From assembly GCA_004554255.1 (NCBI GenBank), contig SFNC01000049.1, positions 1 through 13,901 of the forward strand: a stretch of DNA of 13,901 bases, in the 5' to 3' direction. The notes beneath the pieces were generated by a model. That model searched no databases, was not told the origin of the DNA, and saw only the letters and a program-made list of their open reading frames with translations. The stretch comes from Bacteroidales bacterium (GTDB lineage Bacteria; Bacteroidota; Bacteroidia; Bacteroidales; Muribaculaceae). Shown here one piece after another: positions 1 to 8,462 of this stretch (positions are counted from its first letter, which is position 1; each line of letters opens with the position of its first letter). The position numbers and the translations under genes are program-made.

Positions 1-162
1 TTTTAGTAATCTCTGGATATTGCTGTTGTGACGACCCACTTTTTTGCCGATGGCGACATTGCTCCACCCTGCTTCGTGAAGCATCATGACCTCTTTTGCA
101 AAGGCTTCATCTACTGGTTTCCCTTTTAAGGGAGTGTAAAAGAATTGTTTTTGTTCACTCAT
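1..162 (-). CDS. Helix-turn-helix protein, N-terminal 54 residues (cut by window edge)
   Basis: This frame opens with ATG at 162-160 and stays open to the window edge, giving 54 residues that start MSEQKQFFYTPLKGKPVDEA. Residues 22-54 (AKEVMMLHEAGWSNVAIGKK, then VGRHNSNIQRLL) read as a helix-turn-helix: a first helix ending in the turn EAGWS, then a recognition helix after IGKKVGRH. This arrangement is common in resolvases, transposase OrfA proteins and small phage or mobile-element regulators, where it binds DNA. The rest of the protein lies outside the window, so no catalytic domain can be assigned. No TAnnTTTG promoter box is visible just upstream. The next 300 bases carry palindromic repeats, which would suit a mobile-element edge but do not prove one. 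The HTH reading is fairly secure; the wider family is unknown. Confidence 0.6.
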   Translation of the reverse strand, partial: MSEQKQFFYTPLKGKPVDEAFAKEVMMLHEAGWSNVAIGKKVGRHNSNIQRLLK

Positions 163-212
163 TTTTTTGCATTTTTATGAGTCAACTTTTTTCAGGGAAA
201 GACAGTGTTGTT

Positions 213-283
213 AAATTCTCGCAGAGGAAATTATTTTTTGTTTGTTTTGAGGAGCTCGTGGAGGTAAATCGCTTTGGCGATTT
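213..283. repeat. Composite palindromic repeat, copy 1
   Basis: Two parts are seen. Part X (213-232) contains CGCAGAGGAAATT. Part Y (244-283) contains GAGGTAAATCGC followed by a perfect 7-bp inverted repeat, AAATCGC (266-272) / GCGATTT (277-283), with the 4-base loop TTTG. Both parts recur at 304-452. X matches X' at 18 of 20 positions, and Y matches Y' at about 32 of 40, with the stem fully conserved and the loop not. X and Y are 11 bases apart here. The pattern resembles a REP- or MITE-like interspersed element. Function is unknown. Confidence 0.6.
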
Positions 284-303
284 TACGGGGAGGGAGTTTT
301 GTA

Positions 304-452
304 AAACTCACGCAGAGGAAATTTTTATGGAGAGGTAAAGAGGAACGCTGAGGCTGCCTGTTCAGGACAAAATCTCAGCACCGTGAGATGTAAAATAAGC
401 GGACATTGCGAAGTTTTAAGGAGTTCGCAGAGGTAAATCGCGAATGCGATTT
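304..452. repeat. Composite palindromic repeat, copy 2, with about 78 extra bases
   Basis: Part X' is at 304-323 and part Y' at 413-452. Y' carries the same stem AAATCGC (435-441) / GCGATTT (446-452) around a different loop, GAAT. The two parts are 89 bases apart, against 11 in copy 1. The additional stretch holds another inverted repeat, ATCTCA (372-377) / TGAGAT (384-389). Just before and overlapping X' is GAGTTTT (294-300) / AAAACTC (303-309). Stem conservation with loop change suggests that structure, not sequence alone, is kept. Confidence 0.55.
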
Positions 453-503
453 GTTATCCCGTTTATAATCCAATACGGTTACTAACTAAACTTGAATAAA
501 GGA

Positions 504-546
504 TTATAAAAAAGAGAGTTGCGGCGTAGTTACTATGCCGCAACTC
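504..546 (-). terminator. Rho-independent terminator of the CoA-transferase gene
   Basis: The arms at 516-529 and 533-546 pair over 14 bp (GAGTTGCGGC / GCCGCAACTC plus four more pairs including one G-T) around a 3-base loop, TTA. Read on the minus strand, the stem is followed by TCTTTTTT (508-515). It lies 35 bases past the CoA-transferase stop codon, so it ends that transcript. Confidence 0.9.
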
Positions 547-580
547 AAGTATAGAATTACATTATGAAAAATGGAATTTA

Positions 581-2074
581 TCAGGAGAAGTTTGCGTTGC
601 GCATGTCGCCAGTTTCGTTGAATGCGTTGTGGAATGCGAAAGCGTGACGCAGAGTGTGGGGAGTCTGTCCGCCTACGCCGTTAATACCCATCTTGAGGTA
701 GTCGCGGAGCAGGGGTTTGTAGTCTGGATGCGCGCAGTTTTCGATGATGCGCTCGGCGCGCTGTACGGGGTCGAGACCGCGGAGGTCAGCGATACCCTGG
801 TCTGTTACGATAACGTCTACAGAGTGCTCTGAGCTGTCGGTGTGAGTAACCATTGGTACGATGTTCGAGATTACGCCTCCTTTTGTTACAGAGGGGCAAG
901 AGAAGATGGAGAGGTATGCGTTGCGGGTAAAGTCACCTGAGCCACCGATACCGTTCATCATCTTTGTTCCGAGCACGTGCGAGGAGTTAACGCCGCCGAA
1001 GATGTCGGCCTCCAGAGCTGTGTTCATTGCGATAACGCCTATTCGGCGAATAACCTCGGGGTTGTTAGAGATTTCTGCGGGACGCATGAGGATTTTGTCG
1101 TGGAAGAAATCCAGGTTGCTGAAGAGTTCTTCTTCAGTCTTGTCCGAGAAGGTCATAGAGCATGTAGAAGCGAAAGTGCATTTGCCGCGTTTCATGAGCT
1201 CGAGGACGGCGTCCTGGATAACCTCGGTGTACATCATGAAGTTGGGGAGCTCTTTAGCTTCGGCGAGGCCGTACAGCACGGCGTTCGCAACATTACCTAC
1301 ACCGCTCTGCAGGGGCAGGAACTCTTTGGGGAGGCGTCCGGCGCGGTATTCTTGGAGGAGGAAAGATACCACGTTGTTACCGATTTTTGTGGAAGTCTCG
1401 TCAACGGCGGTGAAGCTTTTCACGCCGTCGTACTCGTCGGTGTCAATGATTCCGACGATTTTTGCGGGATCAACCTGGAGGTAGGGTGTACCGATGCGGT
1501 CGTTTGCGTGGTAGATGGGGATTTCGCGACGGTAGGGGGGGTCGAGGGGGAGTGCGATGTCGTGCATACCCATCAGCGATTTGGGCAGTTTGTGGTTGAT
1601 TTCCACAAAAATCTTCTTAGCCATTTTTGCATAGGTGGGGATGTTGCCCACGCCGCAGCCAAGGAGGATTTTGCCGTCGTCGGTGATGTCTGCGGCCTCG
1701 ATGATGGCGAAGTCAATGTCGCCGTAGAAACCGTAACGTGTCTCCTGTGACATTTCGGAGAGGTGACGGTCGTTGTAGTGGATGTCATGAGAGTTGATGC
1801 GTGCGCGGCTGCCGGGGAGGTTCTGGTAGGGGGCTCGCATGTTGATAGCGTTGTACTCTGACAGGATTGTGTCTACGTGTCTGTTGGTTGAGGCACCGGT
1901 AAAGATGTTTACCTTGTACTCGCGACCGGCGTCATGCTCTTTTTTTGCTTTTGCAGCAACGCCTTCTGTAATACCTTTGGGGGTGCCGGGGGCGGTGAAA
2001 CCGGACAGACCGAGTGTCGCACCGTTTTCGATAATCGACGCAGCCTCGTCAGGTGTAAGTTTATCAAATGCCAT
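581..2074 (-). CDS. Acetyl-CoA hydrolase / succinate CoA-transferase family protein
   Basis: The 497-residue protein belongs to the acetyl-CoA hydrolase/transferase family (Cat1, Ach1 and Acetobacter AarC types). These enzymes move CoA between acetyl-CoA and succinate, or hydrolyse acetyl-CoA, in the cytosol through a glutamyl-CoA thioester. The glutamate in MYTEVIQD (E284) matches the family's catalytic residue. LQSGVGNVANAVL (255-267) and NGIGGSGDFTRNAYLS (374-389) are family signatures near the active site and CoA. The start at MAFDKL (2074) is preferred over the ATG at 2143, because the longer version would add 23 non-family residues and would lie across the promoter box at 2132-2139. The gene is alone between its promoter and a strong terminator. 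In Bacteroidales such enzymes can feed succinyl-CoA to the B12-dependent methylmalonyl-CoA mutase for propionate formation, or make acetate. The exact acceptor cannot be read from sequence. Confidence 0.92.
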   Translation of the reverse strand: MAFDKLTPDEAASIIENGATLGLSGFTAPGTPKGITEGVAAKAKKEHDAGREYKVNIFTGASTNRHVDTILSEYNAINMRAPYQNLPGSRARINSHDIHYNDRHLSEMSQETRYGFYGDIDFAIIEAADITDDGKILLGCGVGNIPTYAKMAKKIFVEINHKLPKSLMGMHDIALPLDPPYRREIPIYHANDRIGTPYLQVDPAKIVGIIDTDEYDGVKSFTAVDETSTKIGNNVVSFLLQEYRAGRLPKEFLPLQSGVGNVANAVLYGLAEAKELPNFMMYTEVIQDAVLELMKRGKCTFASTCSMTFSDKTEEELFSNLDFFHDKILMRPAEISNNPEVIRRIGVIAMNTALEADIFGGVNSSHVLGTKMMNGIGGSGDFTRNAYLSIFSCPSVTKGGVISNIVPMVTHTDSSEHSVDVIVTDQGIADLRGLDPVQRAERIIENCAHPDYKPLLRDYLKMGINGVGGQTPHTLRHAFAFHNAFNETGDMRNANFS

Positions 2075-2098
2075 AGCTAGGATTAATTGATTATTTTG

Positions 2099-2129
2099 AT
2101 TGGATTTTATTCGATTTTTCGTAATTTTG
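2099..2129 (+). promoter_or_regulatory. Probable promoter of miaB
   Basis: TAATTTTG at 2122-2129 fits TAnnTTTG, and ATTG at 2099-2102, 19 bases upstream, is a three-of-four match to the -33 box. Transcription would start near 2136, giving a leader of about 87 bases before miaB. The -7 box is one arm of a perfect palindrome whose other arm is the CoA-transferase -7 box. Confidence 0.5.
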
Positions 2130-2131
2130 TG

Positions 2132-2163
2132 CAAAATTACCAATTAGTGTGCAATCACACAAA
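2132..2163 (-). promoter_or_regulatory. Promoter of the CoA-transferase gene
   Basis: Read on the minus strand, TTTG (2163-2160) and TAATTTTG (2139-2132) are 20 bases apart, matching the Bacteroidetes -33 TTTG / -7 TAnnTTTG pattern exactly. Transcription would begin near 2125, about 50 bases before the start codon at 2074. The spacer contains an inverted repeat, GTGTG (2147-2151) / CACAC (2156-2160). Confidence 0.7.
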
Positions 2164-2222
2164 TTTTTACGATAAAATTTCCCTGTAGCCCCTCTCGGGC
2201 ACAGTAAAGTAGATAGAAAATT

Positions 2223-3593
<1,371 letters not shown>

Positions 3594-3594
3594 T

Positions 3595-4932
3595 TCAGAG
3601 CGCGGTAAGGCGCAGAAAGCGGCGTGTTTCCGGCGTGAGCGAATAGTGCGCCGACGCGCGTATGCCTATAATCCAGAGGATAGTTTCGTTGTCCATTGTC
3701 AGCAGCCATGCCTCGCGTTTCTGCAATGGCGAGATGTGTGCTTCCTTGAGAATGTCGCTGACGAGGCGCGAGCCAGTCATGCCGAATGGGCGCATCCGGT
3801 CGCCGCGCCGCGGGTGCCTGAGCTGAAAAGTGTGGCCGCCGTTGAGGATTTCGGCATCGAAGTAAGCCTCAGCGGGAGAGCCGGCGGGAGCGAAGGCCAT
3901 AACAGGCAACTCGCTTACGGCGATGCGTAGCGGCTCGGCAATGTCGCGTCGCAAGCTCACTTCTGTCACGTCCGGTTCGGTCAATATGTTGTTCGCGCGA
4001 AGCGACAGCGTGCCCCGTGACAGCTCGGCAAGAGTGTCTCCGGACACGAAAGTACCTGATTCGGCGGACATTATATTCGCGACATGAGTCATGTTGAATC
4101 CGTACCGGCGCAGCATCTCGAACAGCAGTAGGCGGGCGGCCTCGGGCGGCATTGCCGATGCTAATGCGTTGATGTCTATGGAATTGGAGTCGCGGTTGAA
4201 GAAATCCGGGGCAATGCGCTTCACGGCGTAATTATAGAACGCGAGGTTGTCGCGGACGTGCGCGGCCGTGTCGGCGAGGCGTCCCGCCGCGTCGGGGAAG
4301 TGCCGGTCCATTTCGGGAATAACGCGGTTGCGCAGGCTGTTGCGGCGGAAGGAGTTGTCGGCATTGCTTGAGTCAACAATATAACCGAGTCCACGGCAGT
4401 GCAGATACTCCTCGATGTCGCGCCGTGTAAGGCCCAGCATAGGGCGTACCACATATCCGTTTCGCGGCGCCATGGCTGCGAGTCCGGCTATCCCCGAGCC
4501 GCGCAGGGCATTCAGCAGAAACGTCTCGGCCTGGTCCTCGCGGTGGTGCCCGACGGCGATGGCCTGGGCATGTTCTTTTTCCAACAGGACCTCGAACCAC
4601 TCATAGCGCAGGGCTCGTGCGGCCATCTCCATGCTTTCGCCGGTGGCCTGCATGCGTTGTGATACGTTGAAGTCCTTGATTAGGATGTTCACACCCAGGC
4701 GGTCGGCGATGCTTGCGGCGTGGTCCATGTCGCGCATGCTTTCGGCACCGCGGAGGTGGAAGTTGCAGTGGGCGGCTTCGGTGTTGTAGCCCAGGGAGTT
4801 GAGGACAGCGAGAAGGGCTACGGAGTCGGCACCGCCGCTCAAGGCGACGATGACGGGCGAGCCGTCGTCGCGCAACAGTGCACCGTCGGCGATGGCGTTG
4901 GCCACCGCTTTCTCAAACTCCCGTGCAGTCAT
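3595..4932 (-). CDS. tilS: tRNA(Ile)-lysidine synthase TilS
   Basis: TilS attaches lysine to C34 of the CAU-anticodon tRNA-Ile, using ATP, so that it reads AUA and is charged with isoleucine; it is normally essential. The 445-residue protein has the ATP-pyrophosphatase P-loop LSGGADSVALL (SGGADS at 32-37) and the family motif GHHREDQAETFLLNALRGSG (about 128-147). A C-terminal TilS_C-type domain follows, with RHPRRGDRMRPFGMTGSR and ILWIIGIRAS. The length suits the multi-domain TilS form. Its start overlaps the stop of the upstream esterase gene by one base (TAATG), so the two are probably translated in a coupled way. Its 3' end abuts miaB on the opposite strand with a single base (3594) between the stop codons. 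No terminator is visible after it. Confidence 0.96.
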   Translation of the reverse strand: MTAREFEKAVANAIADGALLRDDGSPVIVALSGGADSVALLAVLNSLGYNTEAAHCNFHLRGAESMRDMDHAASIADRLGVNILIKDFNVSQRMQATGESMEMAARALRYEWFEVLLEKEHAQAIAVGHHREDQAETFLLNALRGSGIAGLAAMAPRNGYVVRPMLGLTRRDIEEYLHCRGLGYIVDSSNADNSFRRNSLRNRVIPEMDRHFPDAAGRLADTAAHVRDNLAFYNYAVKRIAPDFFNRDSNSIDINALASAMPPEAARLLLFEMLRRYGFNMTHVANIMSAESGTFVSGDTLAELSRGTLSLRANNILTEPDVTEVSLRRDIAEPLRIAVSELPVMAFAPAGSPAEAYFDAEILNGGHTFQLRHPRRGDRMRPFGMTGSRLVSDILKEAHISPLQKREAWLLTMDNETILWIIGIRASAHYSLTPETRRFLRLTAL

Positions 4933-6098
4933 TATTTTTTGTCTTTACTGTATAGAATTCCGCCGAGAATGGGAATCATTTTGTCGGCATAGTGCCTGAA
5001 GCCGAGGTCGGTGAGGTGGATGCCGTCAACGGTGCCGTCGTCCTCTACGCCGTCCAGACCGTCGCTTGTCACATAGTAGAGATTGTGGGGATTTTCGGCC
5101 TTCAGTTTATCGTAATTTTTGCGGAAAGCGGCGTTTTTAGCGGGGAGATAGTTGTGGAACATCGAATCGTATCGCGCGTAGGGATAAATGGGGCCTTCGA
5201 GCATAACAATCGGCACATCCGGGCGCGCTTCGCGGAGGATTTTCACGAAGTTGTACGTTAGAGTGTCGCACATTTTCTCGGTGCAGTTGGGCACGGGGTC
5301 CAGCAGGAAGATGTCGACATCGGGAATCTGCGCCAGTGCGCGAGCCATGTAAGTGTCCATCTTGCCTTCGCCCGAAAAAGCGAGGTTTATTACTTCGGCA
5401 TTAAGCTCGCGTCCGATGATGTTGCTCGCCGCCATGCCGGTGCGCGATGCGCAACCGCCCTGCAGGATGGACGTTCCGTAAGCTACGATGCGTTTGTTTT
5501 TGTCAATAAGGTCCAGGCGGCCCGGGGTGATGACTGCGCCGGAATCCACGCTGACGAAAAACTCGTCCAGGACGCCGTCGTATAGCGGCAGATAAATCAT
5601 GTATTCGTGCATTTTGCCGTCGAGGCGCTCCACGTAGGTGCTCTCCACGCGCTTGGTCTTGTTGCCGAGGGAGTCTTTCTTGACATACGGCCTGTTGGTG
5701 TTGACGTGTCTCCATGTGGAATCGCCCTCAAAGATGTATAAGTCGGTGCCTTTCAGCCCGGTATCGGCCATGTGAATCATGTGGGTGTCCCAGAACAGCT
5801 CGTATTTAACGCCAATGCTTTTTGAGTTTGTGGCGAAGCGGATGCCGATGCCCGCCGAGCACTGCTGGCGGTCCCAGAGGTTGCGACCTGAGGCGATGCT
5901 GTCCTTCATCCACAGGGGCAGGCGGGAGTAAACGCGCTCGGTGGGGCCACCGGAATAGTCGGCTTTGTTAATGATGCGCAGCTGGCGGGCATCCACATAT
6001 TTTTTAGGGGTGGCGGGTTCATCGGCGGCCAATGCCGGCACAGAGGCGGTCAGAGCCAGAGCCGCCATCACGCCGAGAGCAATAGATTTAAGAGTCAT
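4932..6098 (-). CDS. Secreted SGNH/GDSL hydrolase with GxDLY N-terminal domain
   Basis: This 388-residue protein has a signal peptide (about 1-24, cut near ALA/AD), so it acts outside the cytoplasm. Residues 25-195 form a beta-rich N-terminal domain with the signature GTDLY (117-121), matching the GxDLY domain that precedes some SGNH esterases. The catalytic SGNH domain follows. Block I is AYGTSILQGG, with nucleophile S210. The block II glycine lies in FSGEGKMD (241-248). The block III asparagine is N271 in LLDPVPNCTE. Block V is DGIHLTDLGF, with D358 and H361. All four catalytic positions are present. Relatives remove acyl groups, often acetyl groups, from carbohydrates, but the substrate cannot be read here and no glycan-degradation genes are adjacent. 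A TAnnTTTG box at 6120-6127 gives it its own promoter. It is the first gene of a two-gene unit with tilS. Confidence 0.88.
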   Translation of the reverse strand: MTLKSIALGVMAALALTASVPALAADEPATPKKYVDARQLRIINKADYSGGPTERVYSRLPLWMKDSIASGRNLWDRQQCSAGIGIRFATNSKSIGVKYELFWDTHMIHMADTGLKGTDLYIFEGDSTWRHVNTNRPYVKKDSLGNKTKRVESTYVERLDGKMHEYMIYLPLYDGVLDEFFVSVDSGAVITPGRLDLIDKNKRIVAYGTSILQGGCASRTGMAASNIIGRELNAEVINLAFSGEGKMDTYMARALAQIPDVDIFLLDPVPNCTEKMCDTLTYNFVKILREARPDVPIVMLEGPIYPYARYDSMFHNYLPAKNAAFRKNYDKLKAENPHNLYYVTSDGLDGVEDDGTVDGIHLTDLGFRHYADKMIPILGGILYSKDKK

Positions 6099-6119
6099 GA
6101 CGTGCTTTTAAGTTTTTTG

Positions 6120-6127
6120 CAAAGGTA
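6120..6127 (-). promoter_or_regulatory. -7 promoter box of the esterase-tilS unit
   Basis: Minus-strand TACCTTTG matches TAnnTTTG and lies 21 bases upstream of the esterase start codon, just past the terminator of the preceding operon. No clear TTTG -33 box is present at the expected distance, so activity may be weak or depend on an activator. Confidence 0.55.
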
Positions 6128-6160
6128 ATAAATAAAATGTTGCCAAGTACAATTTAAAGT

Positions 6161-6199
6161 ATAAAAAATGGGGTTGCGCCAGTTCGGTAGCGCAACCCC
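6161..6199 (-). terminator. Rho-independent terminator of the B12 operon
   Basis: GGGGTTGCGC (6170-6179) pairs perfectly with GCGCAACCCC (6190-6199) around a 10-base loop. On the minus strand it is followed by ATTTTTTAT. It lies 23 bases past the stop of the last operon gene at 6223, so it separates the operon from the esterase gene. Confidence 0.9.
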
Positions 6200-6222
6200 G
6201 TGATAGGGAAAGTATCGGTTGG

Positions 6223-8430
6223 TTATTTTACGTGGATTTTGCGGGTGGTGCCGTCGGACATGCGTACGATGTTGAGGCCGTTCCAGGGTGTGTGCGAGGC
6301 TATGCCCTGCAGGTTGTAATAAACGGCGGGAGTGGCGTCGGTACTGTCGGCGGCGATGTCGCCTATGGCATCGGAATCGCCTGAAACATGGATGGTTACG
6401 TCGGGGATTGCTCCGAAATAGGTGTTGTGCGCTACGGCGGTGAAGTTGGGGGCGCGTCCGGCCACGGGGTCAATGAAACGATGGTTTCCGATGGGGTCGC
6501 CAAAGCCTTTTACCTGAATCACGCCTTCGGTGAGTTTCATTTCCGGTTCGGCGTTGGCGTCATAGTCTTCGGGGATGGTCAGCGAGACGGCCTGTGCAGC
6601 CGGTGCGGAGCCGAAAGTGTACTGGTTGGAGCCGAGAATCAGCGAGGTGCCGTTGGGGGTTCCGTTATAGGTAACGTATGCCGACATGTTGTATATTCCG
6701 GCCAGTTTGTTGGCGGGGTGATGCAGACCCGAATACTGGATTTTGACCTTGTCGCCCGGTCTGAAGATTGTGCTGCCGGGTTTTGTCTCGTTCGTAATCT
6801 CGCGGTGGCAAGCTTTTGCGGTGAGCACCTGATAGGCGGCGTTGCCGTTTGCGTCAGCGATGCTGACAATCTGTCGGCCCTGTCTGAGCAGGACGGTGAA
6901 AGTTCCGTCGCCGTTATCCGTAACGCCCTCGCTGCCGAAGCCGTTATAAGTGGCGGAGTTCTCGCCGATGACGGGATATGCCACGGTGACTGATTTGGCA
7001 CCCTCGGCCGAGAAAGTGTAGGGATAACCATCCTCAGAATCAAGGAAGTAGAAGACGTCGTGCTCGGCATCAACATACATTCCGGCGTTTTTGAGGGCAC
7101 CCTTGTTGTATTCCTCGTTTATGACCATTTCGGGGGTTGCGAGGCACTCCGGCGCGTCAACCGTAACGACATAAGCGGCGGTGTTTTCGGGCCAGATGGC
7201 GCTCCAGTTCTCGCCGCCGACAAAGGCTTTCTTGACACCTGCCGAGGTGTAGTAGTTGAGGTTTATGGCGTCGTAAGTCACCAAAACAATTGCTGTTCCG
7301 CTGCGTAGGGCTGTGATTTCGGCCCATGCCGAGCCGTTGTTTTGACTTACAGCGAGCACGTCGGAGGGCTTGCCGTCCGTGCCGATAACGGTATAGTGGA
7401 AGTCGGGCTCAATGAAATAGTTGTTGGTGGGCGAATCCGTGAGCTGCCAGGTGCGCATTGCGTGAGCCTTGAAGGACTGGCCGGTGGACATTCTCAGCCA
7501 GCCTTTCTCGTTGGCGTTTACAAAGATGTCGCCGGTTTCGTATCCGCCGTTGTGTTTGGCGTCATGGAATACGGATTTGGGGCTTATGGCGCTGTAGTCG
7601 TCGGCGTTAAATGACAGGACGGGGCGTTTAGCGGCATCGGCGCTCATGGTGAAGTATCCGGCGAGAGTCAGCGCTCCGGGCATGGAAGTGCGGAAGTTGT
7701 ATACCTGTCCCTCGGCCAGGCGATATGTGTACAGCAGATTGTCGCCGTCGGCGGTTACTTTCTCGGGTTCCACTGTTGAGAAATCCACATAGTGCGAGAA
7801 CTTCATGCCCAACTGCAGAGAGGCGTCTTTCGGCGCGGTTACTGTAAACGAGTCGGACAAGGGGATTGCGCCCGATACAGTGGCATTGAATGTGACAGTA
7901 CCGCCCTTGTAAAGGGGCACATAGCCTTCGGCGCCGTGCGCCTCGGAAGGGATGAGTGCTACCTGGTAGCTGTTACCGTTTAACGCCAGGAAGGTGTGGC
8001 GTCCGGCTGTCACGCTTTTGCCAACAGTTATGTCCTGCTTTTTGCCCTCGCGGGTGGTGACGGTGGCGGTGATGGAATAGTCGCCGGCATCTGTTGTCCA
8101 GTAGGTCTTGTCCTCGTTGCGGTTTGTGGCATACGCCGTGCATGTGAACACGCTGAAAGTGTTGTCGCTGTCCTCGGCCACAGAGAGGGCGATAGTGCCG
8201 TTCACGGTTTTGCCGTCGGTGCCGAAAGCGGTGAGCAGGTACTCGCCGGCGGGAGCATCGAAGGTGTAGGAGTTTTTGCTGTCGGGAGAGCCGACTGCGA
8301 CATCATTGCCGGTGGCTATTGCCTTGAGCGACATAGTTTTGGACACCGTATTCATGGTGACGGTGACAGAGGCAGCCGGTGCGGTGACTGCACCGGAGAT
8401 TGCCAGTAGGGTTAAAAGAAAATGTTTCAT
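6223..8430 (-). CDS. Large secreted protein of unrecognised family, last gene of the B12 operon
   Basis: I do not recognise this 735-residue protein. It begins with a signal peptide (MKHFLLTLLAISGAVTAPAA) without a lipobox cysteine, so it should be exported but not lipidated. The body is rich in Thr, Ser, Gly and Asp and in alternating beta-strand patterns, with several apparent all-beta modules. One stretch (about 355-425, including ALRSGTAIVLVTYDA) reads like a bacterial Ig-like fold. Aromatic patches are frequent (NNYFIEPDFHYTV, HDVFYFLDSEDGYPYTF), as in surface ligand-binding proteins. It ends with an acidic linker and a tail, YYNLQGIASHTPWNGLNIV then RMSDGTTRKIHVK (703-735), homologous to the tail of the neighbouring beta-propeller protein. 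It follows that gene by 32 bases, lies under the same cobalamin riboswitch, and precedes the operon terminator. A role in B12 capture at the surface is inferred from context only. Confidence 0.75.
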   Translation of the reverse strand: MKHFLLTLLAISGAVTAPAASVTVTMNTVSKTMSLKAIATGNDVAVGSPDSKNSYTFDAPAGEYLLTAFGTDGKTVNGTIALSVAEDSDNTFSVFTCTAYATNRNEDKTYWTTDAGDYSITATVTTREGKKQDITVGKSVTAGRHTFLALNGNSYQVALIPSEAHGAEGYVPLYKGGTVTFNATVSGAIPLSDSFTVTAPKDASLQLGMKFSHYVDFSTVEPEKVTADGDNLLYTYRLAEGQVYNFRTSMPGALTLAGYFTMSADAAKRPVLSFNADDYSAISPKSVFHDAKHNGGYETGDIFVNANEKGWLRMSTGQSFKAHAMRTWQLTDSPTNNYFIEPDFHYTVIGTDGKPSDVLAVSQNNGSAWAEITALRSGTAIVLVTYDAINLNYYTSAGVKKAFVGGENWSAIWPENTAAYVVTVDAPECLATPEMVINEEYNKGALKNAGMYVDAEHDVFYFLDSEDGYPYTFSAEGAKSVTVAYPVIGENSATYNGFGSEGVTDNGDGTFTVLLRQGRQIVSIADANGNAAYQVLTAKACHREITNETKPGSTIFRPGDKVKIQYSGLHHPANKLAGIYNMSAYVTYNGTPNGTSLILGSNQYTFGSAPAAQAVSLTIPEDYDANAEPEMKLTEGVIQVKGFGDPIGNHRFIDPVAGRAPNFTAVAHNTYFGAIPDVTIHVSGDSDAIGDIAADSTDATPAVYYNLQGIASHTPWNGLNIVRMSDGTTRKIHVK

Positions 8431-8462
8431 GTTAAATCGGTTAGTTGTTAGTTTAAGACTAT

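Larger units (their letters stand above)
163..503. other. Non-coding stretch between the HTH gene and the CoA-transferase terminator
   Basis: No convincing gene lies here. An 80-codon plus-strand reading frame (96-338) overlaps the HTH gene antisense, ends inside the repeats and has no promoter box, so it is not called. The stretch holds the two composite repeats, entered separately, and at least four short palindromes. Bases 453-503 show nothing beyond AT-rich sequence. Confidence 0.6.

Noticed and set aside
96..338. 80-codon plus-strand reading frame
   Set aside because: It runs antisense through the HTH gene and into the palindromic repeats, has no promoter box, and its protein is low in complexity and without family character.
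163..470. CRISPR array in the repeat region
   Set aside because: The repeats are few, degenerate and unevenly spaced, with no uniform spacers and no cas genes nearby.
516..546. tRNA or small RNA gene at the strong stem-loop
   Set aside because: A single long hairpin with a T-run on the minus strand, just past a stop codon, is a terminator; no cloverleaf is formed.
977..1750. 257-codon plus-strand frame inside the CoA-transferase gene
   Set aside because: It is an antisense shadow of a clearly conserved gene, produced by GC-rich codon use; the sense protein has full family motifs.
2075..2143. Upstream ATG for the CoA-transferase at 2143
   Set aside because: The extra residues are Asn/Lys/Ile-rich and unlike the family, and the ATG lies across the promoter box.
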